DNA from: Anthoceros angustus
Taxonomy: Eukaryota > Streptophyta > Anthocerotopsida > Anthocerotales > Anthocerotaceae
Direction: 5' to 3'
Assembly (NCBI GenBank): GCA_010909165.1
Contig: MU008161.1
Coordinates: 1,426,001-1,490,000 of the forward strand
DNA length: 64,000 nucleotides
The translations under genes and the position numbers were made by a program. This document shows, piece after piece, positions 41,541 to 55,632 of the stretch (positions are counted from its first letter, which is position 1; every line of letters starts with the position of its first letter). The notes beneath the pieces are model-generated. The model was given only the letters and a program-made list of their open reading frames with translations, made no database searches and was not told the DNA's origin.

Positions 41541-44055
41541 GAAAAAGAAGACTTTATTATAAAAATGAGATGGGAAAAACCCATCCACCCCAATAAGAAA
41601 GGGGGAAAAACCCAACGAAGAGCACCATGCCATGGGGAATAGCCCCCACTATCACGCATTTCAAAACTACCAATCGCCCGAAGAACTTCGTGGTCAGGGA
41701 TGTGAAAAGGCCTACTTACCACCGGTGTCAAGAAGTCGTGATCTCGCCATCCCGTTCTATACAATCGCTAGCCAATGCCCTCTGCAGAGCGATGGAAACC
41801 CTCTGTCAAAAGAAAGCAACAGTACAAGAAAGGGGGAGGCCAACCCCATTCCCGCGGCTATGATAAGCCTTGGCGAAGGCCTTGACGAACCTAGAGAAAT
41901 CCTTGCCCAAGGCTTCGTGAGTCTCAATGGCAAGGGGCACGAAGGCGTGGTCGTCCTGCATAAGAGAGTACTTGTGGACCTTGGCTGTCGCGCATCCCTC
42001 CGCTGCCCAACCTGGAGGGTTAAACTCTCCCGGGTGGGATCAGGTACAACCACATCAGCAACCAAAACCTGATCCCCCTAGGTCAAAAATAGGTATGCCC
42101 TAAGCGAAACCCCATTGAGCAAGGTGTAAGGGCGCTCCCTAAATGGAAGGAACCTGCCTTCCCTGGCAATAGAGAACGTGACGTCCCGGACGGCATCATG
42201 TGTAGCGATACGCTGCCCACCCGCGGGACAGTGAGCCAAGTGCATCCCAAAGTCATCGAGAGGGGCCCCGCAACTAGAAGTTGAAAGAGAGCAAGCCAGA
42301 GGATGGACCAAGCTGCCGGTGAAAACGACAGCGTGGAAAAAGTTGTCTGATGCGATGGGGCGCTGAATACTAGGTCGAGCCGAAGCAGGCGAACCCCCCT
42401 TCCTCCCGAGCAAGAGCGAGACGAGCCCGAGTGGGCCTAGAATGGAGGAATCCTGAGGAGGGCCAATTGCGCCCGCCCATATAGTTTCTCCAGGAGGGAC
42501 GCATGAAGCCCCTGGAGCCCAACCTCGGAAAGCGAGGAAAAGACGCAGATGAGCCCTCGCGAGAGGATAAAGAGTCCCGGCTAATCTTAGTGAGGCTGCA
42601 TGGAAAAAGTCCCTTCTCAACGCCCGCGATAAAAGCCTGTGATATGTGAATGCCGAATTAAGAAACCAAGGACAAGATGGGGCGAGAGAGCCCGCCCCTA
42701 CAAAAGACTGAAGGCGAGGCCTCTGTGGCCGAAACTGCTGCCCCAAAAGCGATGGGAAGGAATGTCTGCCACTTCGCAAGATCCCCAGCCGCACACTCAA
42801 AGGTGCCTAGGCCAATGATGTCACCTAAAACCTGCATAAGCCGCTTGTTGAAATTCCTTAGGCTAGACAAGAAACCGGGAGGGGCAACTGCTCGAGAAGG
42901 TGCCACAGAGTAGCAAACAAAAGGAGAGGATCCCAAACGCCACTTGCGGGTCTCCCAGTTGAGAAAGGTCGTCGATGTGCGTCAAATCCTCAGCCAAAGC
43001 CGCGTCCACATAATCTTGGGTGAAGGCAGGAGGCCCAATCGAGACACCAAGAACCCGAAGCCCCGGCAGAGAAGCAATATGCCCTTTCGGGTACTGGAGA
43101 AAAGTCACAACGCCAAAGGGAGACCAAACCTTGCATTTGATGATTTTGACCTTCAAACCAAGGCGGGAGAGCTCTAAAGCGAAAAAATCAAAAGCCACTT
43201 TAACCTTGTCTCCAGGCCCGAGGATATGGGTATTGTCGGCCACAGACAGATACAAACATTCCCACACCGAAGAGACAATAGAACACAAAGCCCTGAAATG
43301 CGCCATGGCAAAGAGAGCACCTCTCAGAGGGTCACCTTGCCTAGTGCCCGTGGCCAAGCTCAACACAGAAATCTCTTCCACCAAGGGGCCATGCTGATAA
43401 TAGAGGTTGGAAGGAGACCCATAAAAGGAGCGGACAAAGGGAATAAGGCTGGCCAACTGCCCACCTGCGTTCTTGAGCTCGTCGATAATGGCCGACCATG
43501 AGACAGAGTTGAAGACATTATCCACATCGACCTGAAGAGCAACCCAATAAGGGTGGGTCTCGAGAACCACCTCCACACCAAAAGCCACAGACTCCTAGCC
43601 CCTTGGCGTAGCAATCCCAAACTGATGAGGACTAAGATGGGCCTGGAACTGCTCCCGGAGCTGGATGGCAAATAAGCCGCAGGAACGCCTCCCCGACAGC
43701 GATAGGACGCACCCTTGGGGTGAGCTTCTCCATCGCCAATAACCTGCTCGCACCCATCACTTGGGAGATCCGAGGAGGAGTCTCCCCCCTCGCCACAGCA
43801 GCAACCAGAAGAAACAGCTTGGAAAAACTGCTAGAAGGATCCTTACGAGTAGAATGGTTTCGAAGATGGTCATAGAACGTTCCAAACAGGCCACCCGAAG
43901 AGAGGCGCGGGGCAGTGGTTAAGGCTCGACAGAAGATGGCCCTGTCAAGACAGAAGAGCTCCTCCGAGACAAAGTCCCGAATATCCTGCGAAGGAGCTCT
44001 TTGTGCCCGGATGAAGGGCGCGAAGAGTAGCAATGGTCTCCTTAGCCTCCTTAAC
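41540..44055 (-). pseudogene. Non-LTR retrotransposon reverse transcriptase, decayed
   Basis: From 44.0 kb downwards: ETPPRISQVMGASRLLAMEK, RVRPIAVGEAFLRLI, then WVALQVDVDNVFNSVSW, GTRQGDPLRGALFAMAHF and YLSVADNTHILGPGDKVKV, where the catalytic YADD-type box is altered to VADN. The C-terminal region carries CGAPLDDFGMHLAHCPAGG followed by HDAVRD, a knuckle-like motif seen at the end of such polymerases, then HAFVPLAIETHEALG. Several frameshifts and the changed active site mean it is dead. It may be a different clade from the endonuclease-bearing piece to its right. Confidence 0.8.
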
Positions 44056-45876
44056 TCAAGAAGTGATGAGAATCTCCAGAAGAGCACGCACCTTAGCCTC
44101 TTCAACCCAATAAGTGGTAAGAATCTCCAGACAAAAGCTATAAATCTTAGCATAAATGGACTCCACACTAATAAATCGATAGTTAGAAAGGAGGTAAGGA
44201 TCACCAGCCTTCAAAATTGAATGAATATCATTCTCACACCAGCTACAGAAATCCATGGGGGAGAGCATCATTGAAAATGGAAGCAAGGTGAGACGAGAGT
44301 GAGACAAGGTCAGCATAATGAAAGAGGTCTCCAAGGATGCCAGCAGAATCCATAGCAGTCCCACTCCGAAGCTTCTTTATGTCTCTGGCCACGAGATCTG
44401 GCGAAAAAAACCTTAGACTAGGATAAGAAGACTTAGGAGCGAGGATAGCAGAGGGGATATGGTAAAGTCCATCAATTAAGGAAAGAAGTTCGGGATTAGC
44501 TTTGAGAAGAATGGGGGACCTAGCGTGGAATTCCTTCCAGAAGGCGAGCCACCAGGAGACGTCTACAAGGGGGCGCTGAGACAGTTGTTTTCGGTTTGGA
44601 AGAACTGAGCCTTTTTCATGGAGAGGAATGTAAGGCTTTATAGTAGCTTTATTGAGAGGAGATGGCGAGACAGGGTAGAAGTTGGAGTTGGCGGAGGGTC
44701 TGGTGCAATTGGGAGCGCATGCGTTAACAATCGGCGTCAAACCAAGGATGGCGGGGAGCAGTTTTTGTGGGATGGAGGGAGGTTGAATTTGAATAGAAAG
44801 GTAAACCTGGCGGAGGAAAGAATAGCCGAGGAAGAGGCGGAGGCCATAGAGAGGAAGGGAAGGTTTTAAGGAATGAAGGCGAGGGAGACTTTGAGCAGGC
44901 GAGAATATTGAGAGGCTTGTACATGGGAAAGGCGGAAGTGGGTGGTGATAGAGAGTGGGGGAGAGGGAGGTGCAGAGGTAGGCAAGGCACGAAGCTGAAA
45001 GCAATCAGCCACATGGTAAGATTCAATGCGGACATCGTCATTAGTCCGCAAGTTAGAGATGCGGGAAAGAAGTTGAGCATCTCCAATAATATAATCCAGC
45101 CTGCTAGAATTATGACCATCGCCGGAAAAGAAAGAATTTCTGCAATCGTCCGGCCAGCGTGGTAGCCTACTGAAGATGAGGAGATTGTGAGCCTCAACAA
45201 GCTGTAATAAGGCAGAGCCATAGGCATTGAGATCATGGGTGTCATCAGAAAACCTGTTGAGCCCAAAATTCTGTGGGTCCAATGGGAATAATTTGTCAGA
45301 GTCCATAGAATCATAAATAGAAGCTTGCTGGCAACTAGTCCGAGCATTGAAATCGCCAATAGAAGAAAACTCAGACATAGATTCGGAGAGGTCGACATGT
45401 GGGTCGACACCGTTTGCAGCATATTTGGAGGACCGAGAAGCAAAATAACAAACAACCACATAAGGTCACGCACTGAAGACAGAAGGGAGGCGGAAATCTT
45501 GACCCATAGAAGGGTGCTTTGCACATCAATCCTGACCAAAGAGATAAAGGAAGCCAAGGACTCACGGAGATAGCAGGCGATACCTCCAAAGGCCTTGTCC
45601 CGAGTTACTGGAGGAAAGACATTGAAAACCTAGAAAAGAAGGCATAGAGCGGGTATGGTGCTCATGGGTTTCCACCAAGAAGACGATGCCATGGCTCGTA
45701 GGAGGCGAATTCCACCCTTGAGAAAATAGAACCATTGCACCGAGGAGGCAGGCGGTACACAACAATACGGGCCTCGTTTTCCTATGGAGGAGGCCGGCCT
45801 TGCACAATGTCCCTAATAATCAGTTTGTCATCAATGAAATACGCCACTCGTCTTTCCAATTTTGCCTGCTTGCATA
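44056..45876 (-). pseudogene. L1-like retrotransposon: endonuclease and RT N-terminus, decayed
   Basis: Minus strand. At 45,700 VFLVETHEHHTRSMPSFLGF marks the endonuclease start, then SIGDFNARTSC, the GDFN box, and SSRLDYIIGD, an EEP-family motif; the expected SDH is degraded (SYHVADCF). The RT begins with VARDIKKLRSGTAMDSAGIL and KAGDPYLLSNYRFISVESIY. A 50-bp tandem duplication near 44,040-44,130 disrupts the frame. The right end is cut at 45,876 by the CACTA insertion, and a possible upstream ORF1 piece resumes at 60,390. Confidence 0.8.
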
Positions 45877-45905
45877 CCCTACTAGAAAAGGCAGCCTATG
45901 TTACA
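45877..45905 (+). repeat. CACTA left terminal inverted repeat
   Basis: 29 bp, CCCTACTAGAAAAGGCAGCC plus TATGTTACA. ATA lies directly before it. Confidence 0.92.
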
Positions 45906-46399
45906 CTTTATGTTAAGATTTGGACCCCCGGATGTAACACTTATGTTGCAATTTTGGGGTCATGTAACACACAGGCGCTTGTTACACTTTTGGCTTGGAA
46001 ACCAAACCGGGTGTTTGTTGCAACCATGTTGCAAGTGTGTTGCAATTTTGTTGAGATGAAGTGAGGCGCTTTTGTCCTCTCTCAAGATTGCAACACGGTT
46101 GCAACATATAAAGTGTTACAAGAAAAGTCTTGTAACACTTTTGGAGGCTTGGTACCGAACCTCCTCCCCATCTACCTTCCTCCTTTACTACATTTACCAT
46201 ATAGAATACTTGGTTTCCTTATTACCTCGTATGAATACATATAAATAAATACATGTATCGACGTAGAATCTGGTATTGGTAATATTCCATATACGATAAT
46301 TTCTATGACATACGGTTATATTTCATTTTGTATAAAACAGTTATCGACACACTTGCACGTAAATTGTACACGTCCGAGGATACTATACTTTGTATTCAT

Positions 46400-49200
46400 C
46401 ATTCACGAAAACTACGGATACATCCATACATCCACATTTCACCCGTGCCTATTTTTGTGTATCCTGTCGCGAACCTACCTTCTCTAGCGGGCGTTACGTG
46501 CGGCTTGTCCCCATGCCCATCGGCTTCTTGCCATGGCTCGCCCACCCTTCTTATCGATTTACTACTTTGTCCTTCGCTAGGAGTTTGCTTTGCGCCGGTT
46601 GGTTCTTTCGCTCCATACAGGCGCTTCTTCATTTCTAATTTCCTACTCCTCATCGTATGCATGAGAAGGAAACCTCCTACAACCCCCATTTTGCGATTTT
46701 CTTCCTCCCTTCCTCTTGCGTTCGTCCGCGACCGCTTTTCCCCTTTCCATCGCATCCACCTCCCTTCCAGGTCTCTGCACGCGCAGTACAAACATCGCAG
46801 CATGCCCTTGATACATATGCAGCATATAGTGGTGTGCACAACGACCTTCAATTGCTTACCTTCCCCCCATCTTTTCTTATGTACCTCTTGCCCAATCGCT
46901 CCTTCCATCCTCGCTCTTTTTGTGGCGGCGCCACAGTCACCGGCCCCGCTCAGCCTCACCTCCCCGCTTTCCTCTTCGGCCTCCACCTTTTGTCACGGTG
47001 GCGTAGCCTCCAATGGGGCCCAGCGGAGGTCCATGCTTTCGGCAGAGTGCGCCGGTATGTGTCTGCACGAAGTTAGGCACGCCCTCAATGTCGTCCCCTG
47101 CCTCATACTCTGCGCCATTTGTTTGGCGTTCGCCATCAACTGTACCCCTTTTGCCGTCTGCCTCTTTCTCCCTCCCCCTCGAAAATTCCCTCATGGCTGC
47201 CACTCGCCTTTTGGCCCCACCACGACCATGGCTTCGCTTGCGGACCCCGCCTCTCCTCCATTCGCCACCCTCTCCCTCTCCCACCCCATTTGTTCCAGCG
47301 CCTGGCCATGACCCCGCCTCCTCCATTCGCCACCGCCTCCCTCTCCCACCCCATTTGTTCACGACGACACATGCCGCCTTGGGTGACGACACAATTGCCT
47401 CCCACGGAAATTCTCATCCGCCCTCCGATTCCATCCCTCATGTCTTTCACGGCCCTCGTCACTCCCTCGACCCCATCTCCGTCCACAATGTGCATTCGCC
47501 GTCACTGGCGATGGCGGGCACCCTCAACCACGCCCTTTACCGGCTGCCCTCTTGACACACCCTCCTTCCGTGAACCGGCATGGCCTCTGGTGATTCCAAG
47601 TCCCTCCACCTTGCAGCCATGGCAACTTGTGATGTGGGCACACCCGTGGTCGTCACGGTGCCCTCTCCCTACACATCTTCTCACACTCTCGGCATTCACA
47701 CTATCACCAGGCATGGACGTTCCATCACCTTCGGGTGATCGTGGCGTCGTCGGCACCACGATCACATTGCCCGTCATAGCCTCACTCTGGACACTGTTTC
47801 CACCATCTGCACCATCCCACCTTCGTGGCAGACCAAGCCTGCCCCTCCCCTCCGTTTCTCTTTCGTGTTTTGTCTCCCCTCCTCTCTCCCAATGCATTCT
47901 ACTCCCCTCCTCCTACTTATCCCCCCATCCACACCACCACCTCCTGCGGTGCACCGCCTGTCTTCCATCCTTCGTCTAATGCCACGGATCTGGATCCATC
48001 TCCAATTCCATGTCGTTCAACAAAATTCTCATCTCCCTTGTCCTCTGGCCATAGCCCGAACCTCCGGGTGGTTCGGTTATTCCATGTCTTACCCAGTATG
48101 AACTCGGGGAGACCCGCCATCGCGAACCGCCCACAGAGGTTGCATGGAGATCGTCCTCTTTAGTCTCCCAAATTCAGCCTCCTCTTGATTTGGGTACCTC
48201 CCATGCTTCTTCTCAAACCAAGCACCCATCCAAAACGCCCTCCCTTGCCCCAAGGGTTTGGCCCCTCCGTTTTGGCCTCTCTTTGTGCAAGTTCATACTT
48301 GATGGCTCGAACTTCCGTTCGTTGCAGCTCCATCCGAGCCTGTGCAAGGGCATCTTCCCACTCCTCCTCGTCCACCATGCTCGGCTTCTTACCCGCTCCT
48401 CCCCCTCTCCCTCTCCTCTAATGCCGCCTCCACATCGAGTGCGCGTGCGAGTCATTTGCGAGAAGTGTCGGCTTATGCTGGACTTCACCACCAGGTCGGG
48501 GAAGGCTTCCGACACCGATTTCACTAACCGTCCCTTCTCCCCCCTCGGAACGTCGCGCCATCTTGCCATGTTCCCCAGTTCATTCACAACCTTTGTCCTC
48601 ACCAGTTTCAACAGCTCTTCGTGCCTTGCTTCGCTCAGACCCCCGAACAACATCGGATTCCCTTCCCTTCCTGTCCTTTGCTTTTGCATTGCCTCCTTGA
48701 CCATTCGCCATTCCTTTTATCAAGGCATCGTGCATCGTTGTCCACCTCACACCACTCCATCGCATCCGGTTCTGCACACCTCCTCTCCCTTGTCATCACA
48801 CCTCCCCTTGGAACCGCCGCCATTCCTCATCCAGTTCTTGTCGGGCGGTGTGGACCCCGCAGGTTGCCTGCCATCCTCGGTTTCGTTTGCCTTCTCCCAA
48901 CCACCTCCCGTGTTGCCATGGGCTGCCTCCACATGTCCTCTGCATGAGCAGTGCAGCCCGGCAGGTGCCATAGCGTCCCAGCGAAGCGCATCAACGTGTG
49001 TACAAATTGTGAACAAGGCGTTCTTGTCAATCCGTCTCGAAACACCCACCTCATCGATAGCAAAGCATCGTCACCCTGCGTTCAATTCGCGCAATGCTCC
49101 AAGTCCGCGCCGGTGGGATATTCCACGTCTCCATGTCCTCAAATCGCCATTGGTTGGTGCCATGTTCCTTGTCCCTCACAACTCTCCGTGTGTCTATGTA
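46400..49200. other. Pyrimidine-rich inner arm of CACTA element
   Basis: The plus strand is strongly C/T-rich over nearly 3 kb, keeping several long frames open on both strands. A counterpart with purine-rich plus strand lies at 57.0-58.9 kb. Confidence 0.6.
48213..48704 (-). pseudogene. Possible second CACTA-encoded protein fragment
   Basis: A 163-codon minus-strand frame with coding-like texture: LSEARHEELLKLVRTKVVNE, then KGRLVKSVSEAFPDLVVKSS. Same orientation as the transposase. It could belong to a TnpA-like accessory ORF; no domain was identified. Most other open frames in the pyrimidine-rich 46.4-49.2 kb stretch are likely composition artefacts. Confidence 0.35.
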
Positions 49201-50237
49201 GGATGCGGTGGCACGGTGGCCGCGCCGGATCGGTGTTAGGTGGGGGGTGGATGGCGAGGTAGCTCGAGGCAGCTTGCCCTCTCATCCTCCCCACCCACCT
49301 ACGGATAGGCGTCGGCGGCGGCGTCGGCGCCGGCAGTGGTGCTCTAGCGGTATCGATGTCGCAAACTCGCTTCCACGCCTTCCATCCATTGCCCGTTCGG
49401 GGCGCCATCTGCGAAGGCATTGGCTTGCCCTTCCGAGATAGTTGCCAAGCCAAGGTCGCCCCGCCAAAATTCAAAGCTCTTCATATGGAAAGCCTTTGTT
49501 TGCAAACTCGTCGGCCGTCATTAATTCTTTGGAAATCGGCGTCCTCACGTGCCCTTTCTCCGCCATAATGACTAGTGTTTTATATTACGACAACTTGTAG
49601 TCCCTTGCCCACAATTGAGTGCGGATCTAGGCGTCATCATTGCATATTGCCGATAATGTCGTGTCGTCATGTGAACACCGCCCAAGACCACGGTATTTAG
49701 TGTCACGTTGGTTCGCTTCCATTGGAGCCACATTACATTCGTTCGCCATCGGAGGTTCGCCCCATCTTCGTAGTGTCACGTTGGTTCTGTCTTCCAATGG
49801 AGCCACATTACATTTCGCTGGTCCGGGAGGTTGCCCATCCTCGGCGTCCATAGGCCACATGCCATGCGCTATATGGCTCGTCCACTCGCTCGTGTCCCTC
49901 CATCCCTCGCCGGCAGGGTACCAGCGATGGCCCATTTATGTTTTCATCCCGTCTCCGGATGCATGCATCACTGCGATGGCCACAAGCGGACCATCTATTG
50001 AGCGCAGCACACACAAACTTTCTCCGTATTTACAATGTCAAATCCGGTGTCGACTTTCGCATCGATGGCCTTGTCCCTCTGGTGACACTCTTCCATCTAA
50101 CCTTCAACAAAATTGGCTTAAAATCATGCGAACTGCAGCGGAGTATTTGTTCTATGTGCGTAGAGCGCTCCTCTTCAATGTCGCCAGCCGTCGATGATCT
50201 TGCTCACCGCGTCCTTTGTACTCGGCGTTTGTCCGCC

Positions 50238-52890
50238 TCACGATTTTGCCTTTGTTCCACATGTGGCTATATGCCGCTGCAACGCAGCCCATCCATGATT
50301 GCGGTCACTTTGGGTCATGCAAGGATGCCCATCCCATGCGTTCGAGCCCTTCTTCCATATATCCACGAAAGTCCGTCGACCATCCGTACCGTTTGTCCTA
50401 ACTTCTTCCTCGTACATGTCCAAACGGTGCAGCACCTCTGTGATACAACACATATGTGTGCGCCTGGCGTGCCTCCACGGCATCCATAATGTACGCACGG
50501 CCGACACCCAGCACCTTCTCCCCCATACGTTCATCTGCAGTCCATGCTTCTCCCACGTGAGCATAATAATAGCGGAGAAATGTCATGCCGAAATGCAAAC
50601 TCTCCTCCCGCATGTACCCCACCGCTATACTGGACTCGGGTCTCGCCGTCAGTCCGCTTCTGGATCCTAAATATCTCTCCACGGTACATCCACCTAGTGT
50701 GAAGCCCAGGCCCAGCCACCTCGTCCACTAAGTGTAATATGAGGTGGGTTGATATATCAAACATCTTGGGAAATTGCTTCTCGAGAGAGCACATTACCCT
50801 CACTTGCCTCTTGTGTGCTTGGATGTCCCGACTCGGTATCGTCCGTGGCAAATCCACCTAAAGGCGTCCTAGCTTTACAACCTTGTACACCTCGGCTCTA
50901 TGCACCCCGGGACGATGGGGAATATGATTTCCAACATAATGTGCGTCATGGCATTTCAGCCAACTTTCCCGCTTTCCACCTTAGCTATGTTGGACCCATA
51001 GCACGTGGGCGGATGCGTTTAATGCCCTCAATCACGGTCTTCAAGTCGATTTGGACAAAGCGTCTGGCGCTGGTATTGGCCATCGTCACCTGAGCCACAA
51101 CCATCTTTTCCCCGCTTGCTACCATGTCCATGCGAGCAATGTCATCTCGCTCTCCGTCGGCGTGTGCCATATGGCCTCTGCATTGTTTTTCCACGTGCAT
51201 CACATCCTTTGGCGCCCACACAAGCATGTGACGCCTTGGAGACTACGAACAAGGGCGACATTCTCCTGGTTCCAAAGTTGCCCGCGGGGACGCGGTGTCG
51301 CTTCTCTGCGTGCCATATCCGTCACAATATCATCGAAGCGTTGGCGGCTTTGGTTTGGGTCGGAGGTCCGGATCCATCAAACCAATCCATCCTCCCACCG
51401 TCCATCATTAGGCGGTAGCCAGGCGATCCGACATAAGCGGGCTTTTCAAATCTGGAATAGCGAGAATCAAGGTCCGACCAATACACGCCGCTTCCTCTCA
51501 CTTGCAATCCGGTGAGGTACCCAACCCGGTGTCGGCAATGATGCGAGAACATTGCGTAACTTGAAATGCCTCTTAGGATGGTTTAGCATTGAGAAATCTT
51601 CCATGTCCACCCCTCCATAACTCTCTTGAGTTCATCTACCGGGGTGCCATGTACACATCGAAATTTTAACCATCCCCGCACTGTCGGAGGCATGATGACA
51701 TGCGTCCTTTGTCTTGGCCTGGCATGTTGTGCACAAATACCAAAACCGCCATATGGACGTGTTTGCGACACTGTGGCGGTTGAACCGTCTGGATAATGCT
51801 AACCTCAAGTTCCTCGGCTCATCCGAAACCATCAAGCATCTAGTGCTCTCCATGCCGGGTATCCGCCATCATGGACATGTCCCCATTCTCGCTTTGCCTC
51901 CCGACATACCAAGTCATCAATCGCTATTTCCGCCATTCGAAACATGCGTTTGATCGTTTCAAGGGAAAATGCGGAGGACCTTCCGAGGACTCGGCCGTTC
52001 ATCAAACCCATCCACGAACGCGTCCACACTTTGGGCAATGGTTGCGTCCCGTACTCGCCCACGAGCGAGCATCTTCTCACAAGCATGGATTTTCTCATAT
52101 CGGGGCCAAATAGGTGCAAGGACTTGGCCTCGTACATGTCCTTGAGCTCGTTGATCGGCAAAAATCCACACTTAAGATCTTTAAGAGATTAATGCGGCGT
52201 CAACGATGTCAAACATGGTTTGCCAAGACAACAACAACGAGTGGCGCTTAGCGGCTCTCTTCGCTTTCACCCTTGTTCTGGTATAAAGGCGTCTCGCGGC
52301 CGACAAGCGGTTCTGCGCGGTTCCCTCCGTGCCAAGTGCATGATCGGTTGCTTCCGGCAAGTCGTCCACGAGTGCATATGAGGTACCTCTTCACATCCGT
52401 TCGTCCATGCTCCACATCGGGCGCCACTTTGGTCGCCCCATTGCCTTGTCGCATTTCATACTCCTCGGGCCCGTTTCCGTGTCTGCGGTGGAGAGCGCCT
52501 TCAAGGCCTCCGCCCGTCTGTCAAACTTGGCTCCGTGCGCGGATAAACCTCGGAATGCAAATTAGAGAGCAATGGGCGTGCGGGCACCATGAGCTTACGC
52601 GGCTTGAGCCGTACAGCAAGCATGCAGTCTTGAGATGTGCTGAATCACAGGTCGCCACACGCAGCATGGACAAAACATGTAAACCTCATTTGCAAATCGG
52701 GGCATCTTGCACGTGGTCCCGACCGGTGTCGACCACAAGCGGCAATCGGCGACGCACGGGCAACTATGAATCGCAGACTCGCCGGAATTCATGTCCAATT
52801 CACAACGACCCTCAGCACGCTTGTAGGTGCGAGGCATCACGCCGCGGTAGCGCGTCACCTCCAAATCGAGAACCGGTCCTTCAACATTAG
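50238..52890 (-). pseudogene. CACTA transposase (Transposase_21 / DUF4218 type), decayed
   Basis: Minus strand, several frames. Around 51.4 kb, YRLMMDGGRMDWFDGSGPPT matches the FDG-x-x-PP region of the core. At 51,206-51,192 DVMHVEKQ matches the DVMHVxKN hallmark, and near 50.95 kb KCHDAHYVG matches the HDxH hallmark. At 50.82-50.60 kb the DUF4218 signature is clear: LEKQFPKMFDISTHLILHLV, DEVAGPGLHTRWMY, then VERYLGSRSGLTARPESSIA and VGYMREESLHF. At 52.86-52.60 kb a Cys-rich stretch (SCPCVADC) may be the transposase-associated domain. Frame changes between the blocks could be introns in part, but stops indicate decay. Confidence 0.8.
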
Positions 52891-55632
52891 AGCACCTCGG
52901 GCGAGATGACGTCGGCGATGAGCGATGACGGAGAGGAAGTACGGTTGTGGATTCACGCCATGTTCATCCGGGTGAGCGGCCGGGATGGGATGAATCATTG
53001 CATTGGCGGGATGTCACGGCCGAATAAACACTCCGACATTGAGCGCGCCGTCGGTAGTGGTGAGGTGTGGCGGCTATTGAAAGGGAGGAGATGAGCAGCG
53101 GCGGGCGCAGTTAAGCTCGCTACATGTTGTGAGTCATTGCACTTGCAAACATGTGTTCAGGCTAAAACGGATGCCCTCCTTCACAATTTTACATTCAAAC
53201 CCGGGGGCGGTTGCATTGAAAGGCGGAAGATGCTCGGACGGGCCCATCCTTGCGCCACCTCCTTGATTTGCACGCCGTCCATAGCGAGGATAGTGTTGAG
53301 CTCATGCTCTCAAAGTCTCTATACAACTCCCATGTTGCGTGCGCCATTGCGGTGAAAGGCGGCACCCGTGCGCCACAGTGTTCCATGCCGTCTCTTCGCC
53401 GCCCCAAGTCCATTCTTGAGGTGTGTGTAGCTTGACCATAGTGGCCGGCCGGATGTGAAGCCCCCACAACGGCAGTTTGTTCTATCCAGAAACAATCGAC
53501 TCAAGTTCGCAGAATCCTCCGGATCGTGGCCTGCAAAAGTGTAGCTCCGGTATGCGACTTGCCTCTTCTTCCCATTGGGAAATTGCTGCAGTTGGCGCGC
53601 GCCCGTGGGGAGACGGGCGTCCCAAAGCGAATCCTCCCCCAGCTTCCTCTCCCTTCGGCATGGTCGGTGGGAGTGTTGTGTCTTGCCTTCCCTTCCCTCT
53701 CAACCTCCCTTTCGCCTTCAACTTTCGAGGCTTGAGTCACTTCGTTCCACCTCGATCCATCACGGTTTGGGCGGACACTTGTATAGTTTGTCGGCACTAT
53801 CCGGAGGAACACGCGATGGCAAAGGATCCCAAAGTTTGTGAATCCATATGGCATCCGCGCACGATTGACACGCGTCAAACATAAGTGGCGTGGGTGGCGG
53901 TGACATGTCATACGCTCCACACGGTATGGATGGGCACCAACCCCATCCATCCATTCCGAAGTGGACATGACAGTCATCGACTTTTATTATTGATGAGTAG
54001 TACACGTGGTACAAATGGAGGAATCACATTTCCCAACGCCGCTTTAAGAATGGTGAAGTATACCCCGAATGAGGTATAACTGGCCCCGAACACGGCGATC
54101 ATGAGGCCAAGCAGGGCGACGGCCAAGCCCCTCGTCCTTGATGGCGTGGGGAGAGCAACCTCCGTCCGCCATCGATCGCCAGTGAGCGAACGCAGCCCTC
54201 TTCCTCGATGGCCATCGTCGATTCGCGGCCGTGTGTGCAATATCCACAATCGCAATGTTCAAGCAACATCGAAGGTGAGGAAATGAACGCTTGAGCAACA
54301 TATAAAGAAATCCAAACATCCACGAGGTTCAAAGAAATGATCGCCCACAGTCACGGCTTGCGAAACGAGGTGTGACAACCGATTTGTGACACCTTCCATG
54401 CCACATGAGGTTGGATACCATCGCCACTCGTGACCATTGGCTTCCACATTGCCACCCCAATGGCGGATTCCCAGTTGCATGCACACGACACGCCCACTAA
54501 GATGGGCGAGACGCCCCTCAGCGCGCTTGGGGTCCTTGATGGCCATCGGCGAGGGGCGGGTGTGCACCGGAGATGGAGAGAACAACAAACCAATGGTGGT
54601 TCTCGGTTCCACGCACCTCCAAGCGTGGTTGGTTTCCTACACATGCCCATGGCAATTGCGACGGATGAAGAGAGAGGAGAGGGCAAGGGTTGGGAGTTGC
54701 GCCTCCTCGACTATTCCACAAGGGCGCATCGCTTGGAGGAGCAACGGTCGCCACAACCATGAAGCGGAGGCCCGGGCAAGGTCATTTAAACCGTGCATGC
54801 GAGATGAGGGCGCGTGCAACCAATTGTGCGTCATGGCGAATGGAGGACAGTCGAGGAATCTTTCATGTCGACGTTCTGTAAAAGGCAGGCATGGCGGGCT
54901 TTCCGGCTATCGATTTCCATGAATGACCACTATTGCAAGTTGCAATGAGGATGGCGGTCGGTTAGTGCGGGCATAGAGTGGCGATTCCAATGCCGTGCTC
55001 TCTGCGTGATATGAAAAAGGCCACAAACGTCCGTCTTCCGACGTGAGGGTTGTCGTCATTGCGATTTTCACAATTTCAGCCATGTGTCATCCTCACCGCC
55101 ATGTCTCCTAGTTGATGGTCGGTGAGCACTGGCGGCCTCAACAGACATTATGCTCACGACCGCGATGATGGCGATCAGGATCTTATTTGCGATATCTGTG
55201 GTTGCGCATCTCTCTTGCTGGTCAAAGAGGAGCGAGCTCGACAAGTGCCATGCCGTGTGCGGAAATGATGATCACGGTCTTCCTTACATCACGGGACATG
55301 GCACGCCAAATGCTACCGTCACCATCACTTATTGGCAATGGCGCACGGTGTGGACATTAGCGGTATCTTCACTTTGATGAAGGCAACCAAGTCAAGTGGG
55401 TTTCAAGTAGGATACATCATAGGGTTCGACCTACCACTTGTCCTTTTGTCATGGCATATTGTATGCGGGCCATGTACTTGCAAGGATCATAATAGCAGAT
55501 GGGCGATGTTTATTGCCATTGTGGTTATAATGTCCCCGCAAAGGAAAGGCGGAAAAGAATGGTGGCTGTGGATGATCTCGCCACTCTTTCCCTCCTCCCC
55601 GTCACCACAAGGTTGACGAGTGAAATAACTAC

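Noticed and set aside
46328-47311. 327-codon plus-strand open frame with overlapping long frames on the other strand
   Set aside because: Lies in a pyrimidine-rich stretch where stop codons are rare. The product is Pro/Ser/Leu-rich and without domains, and antisense frames are equally long.
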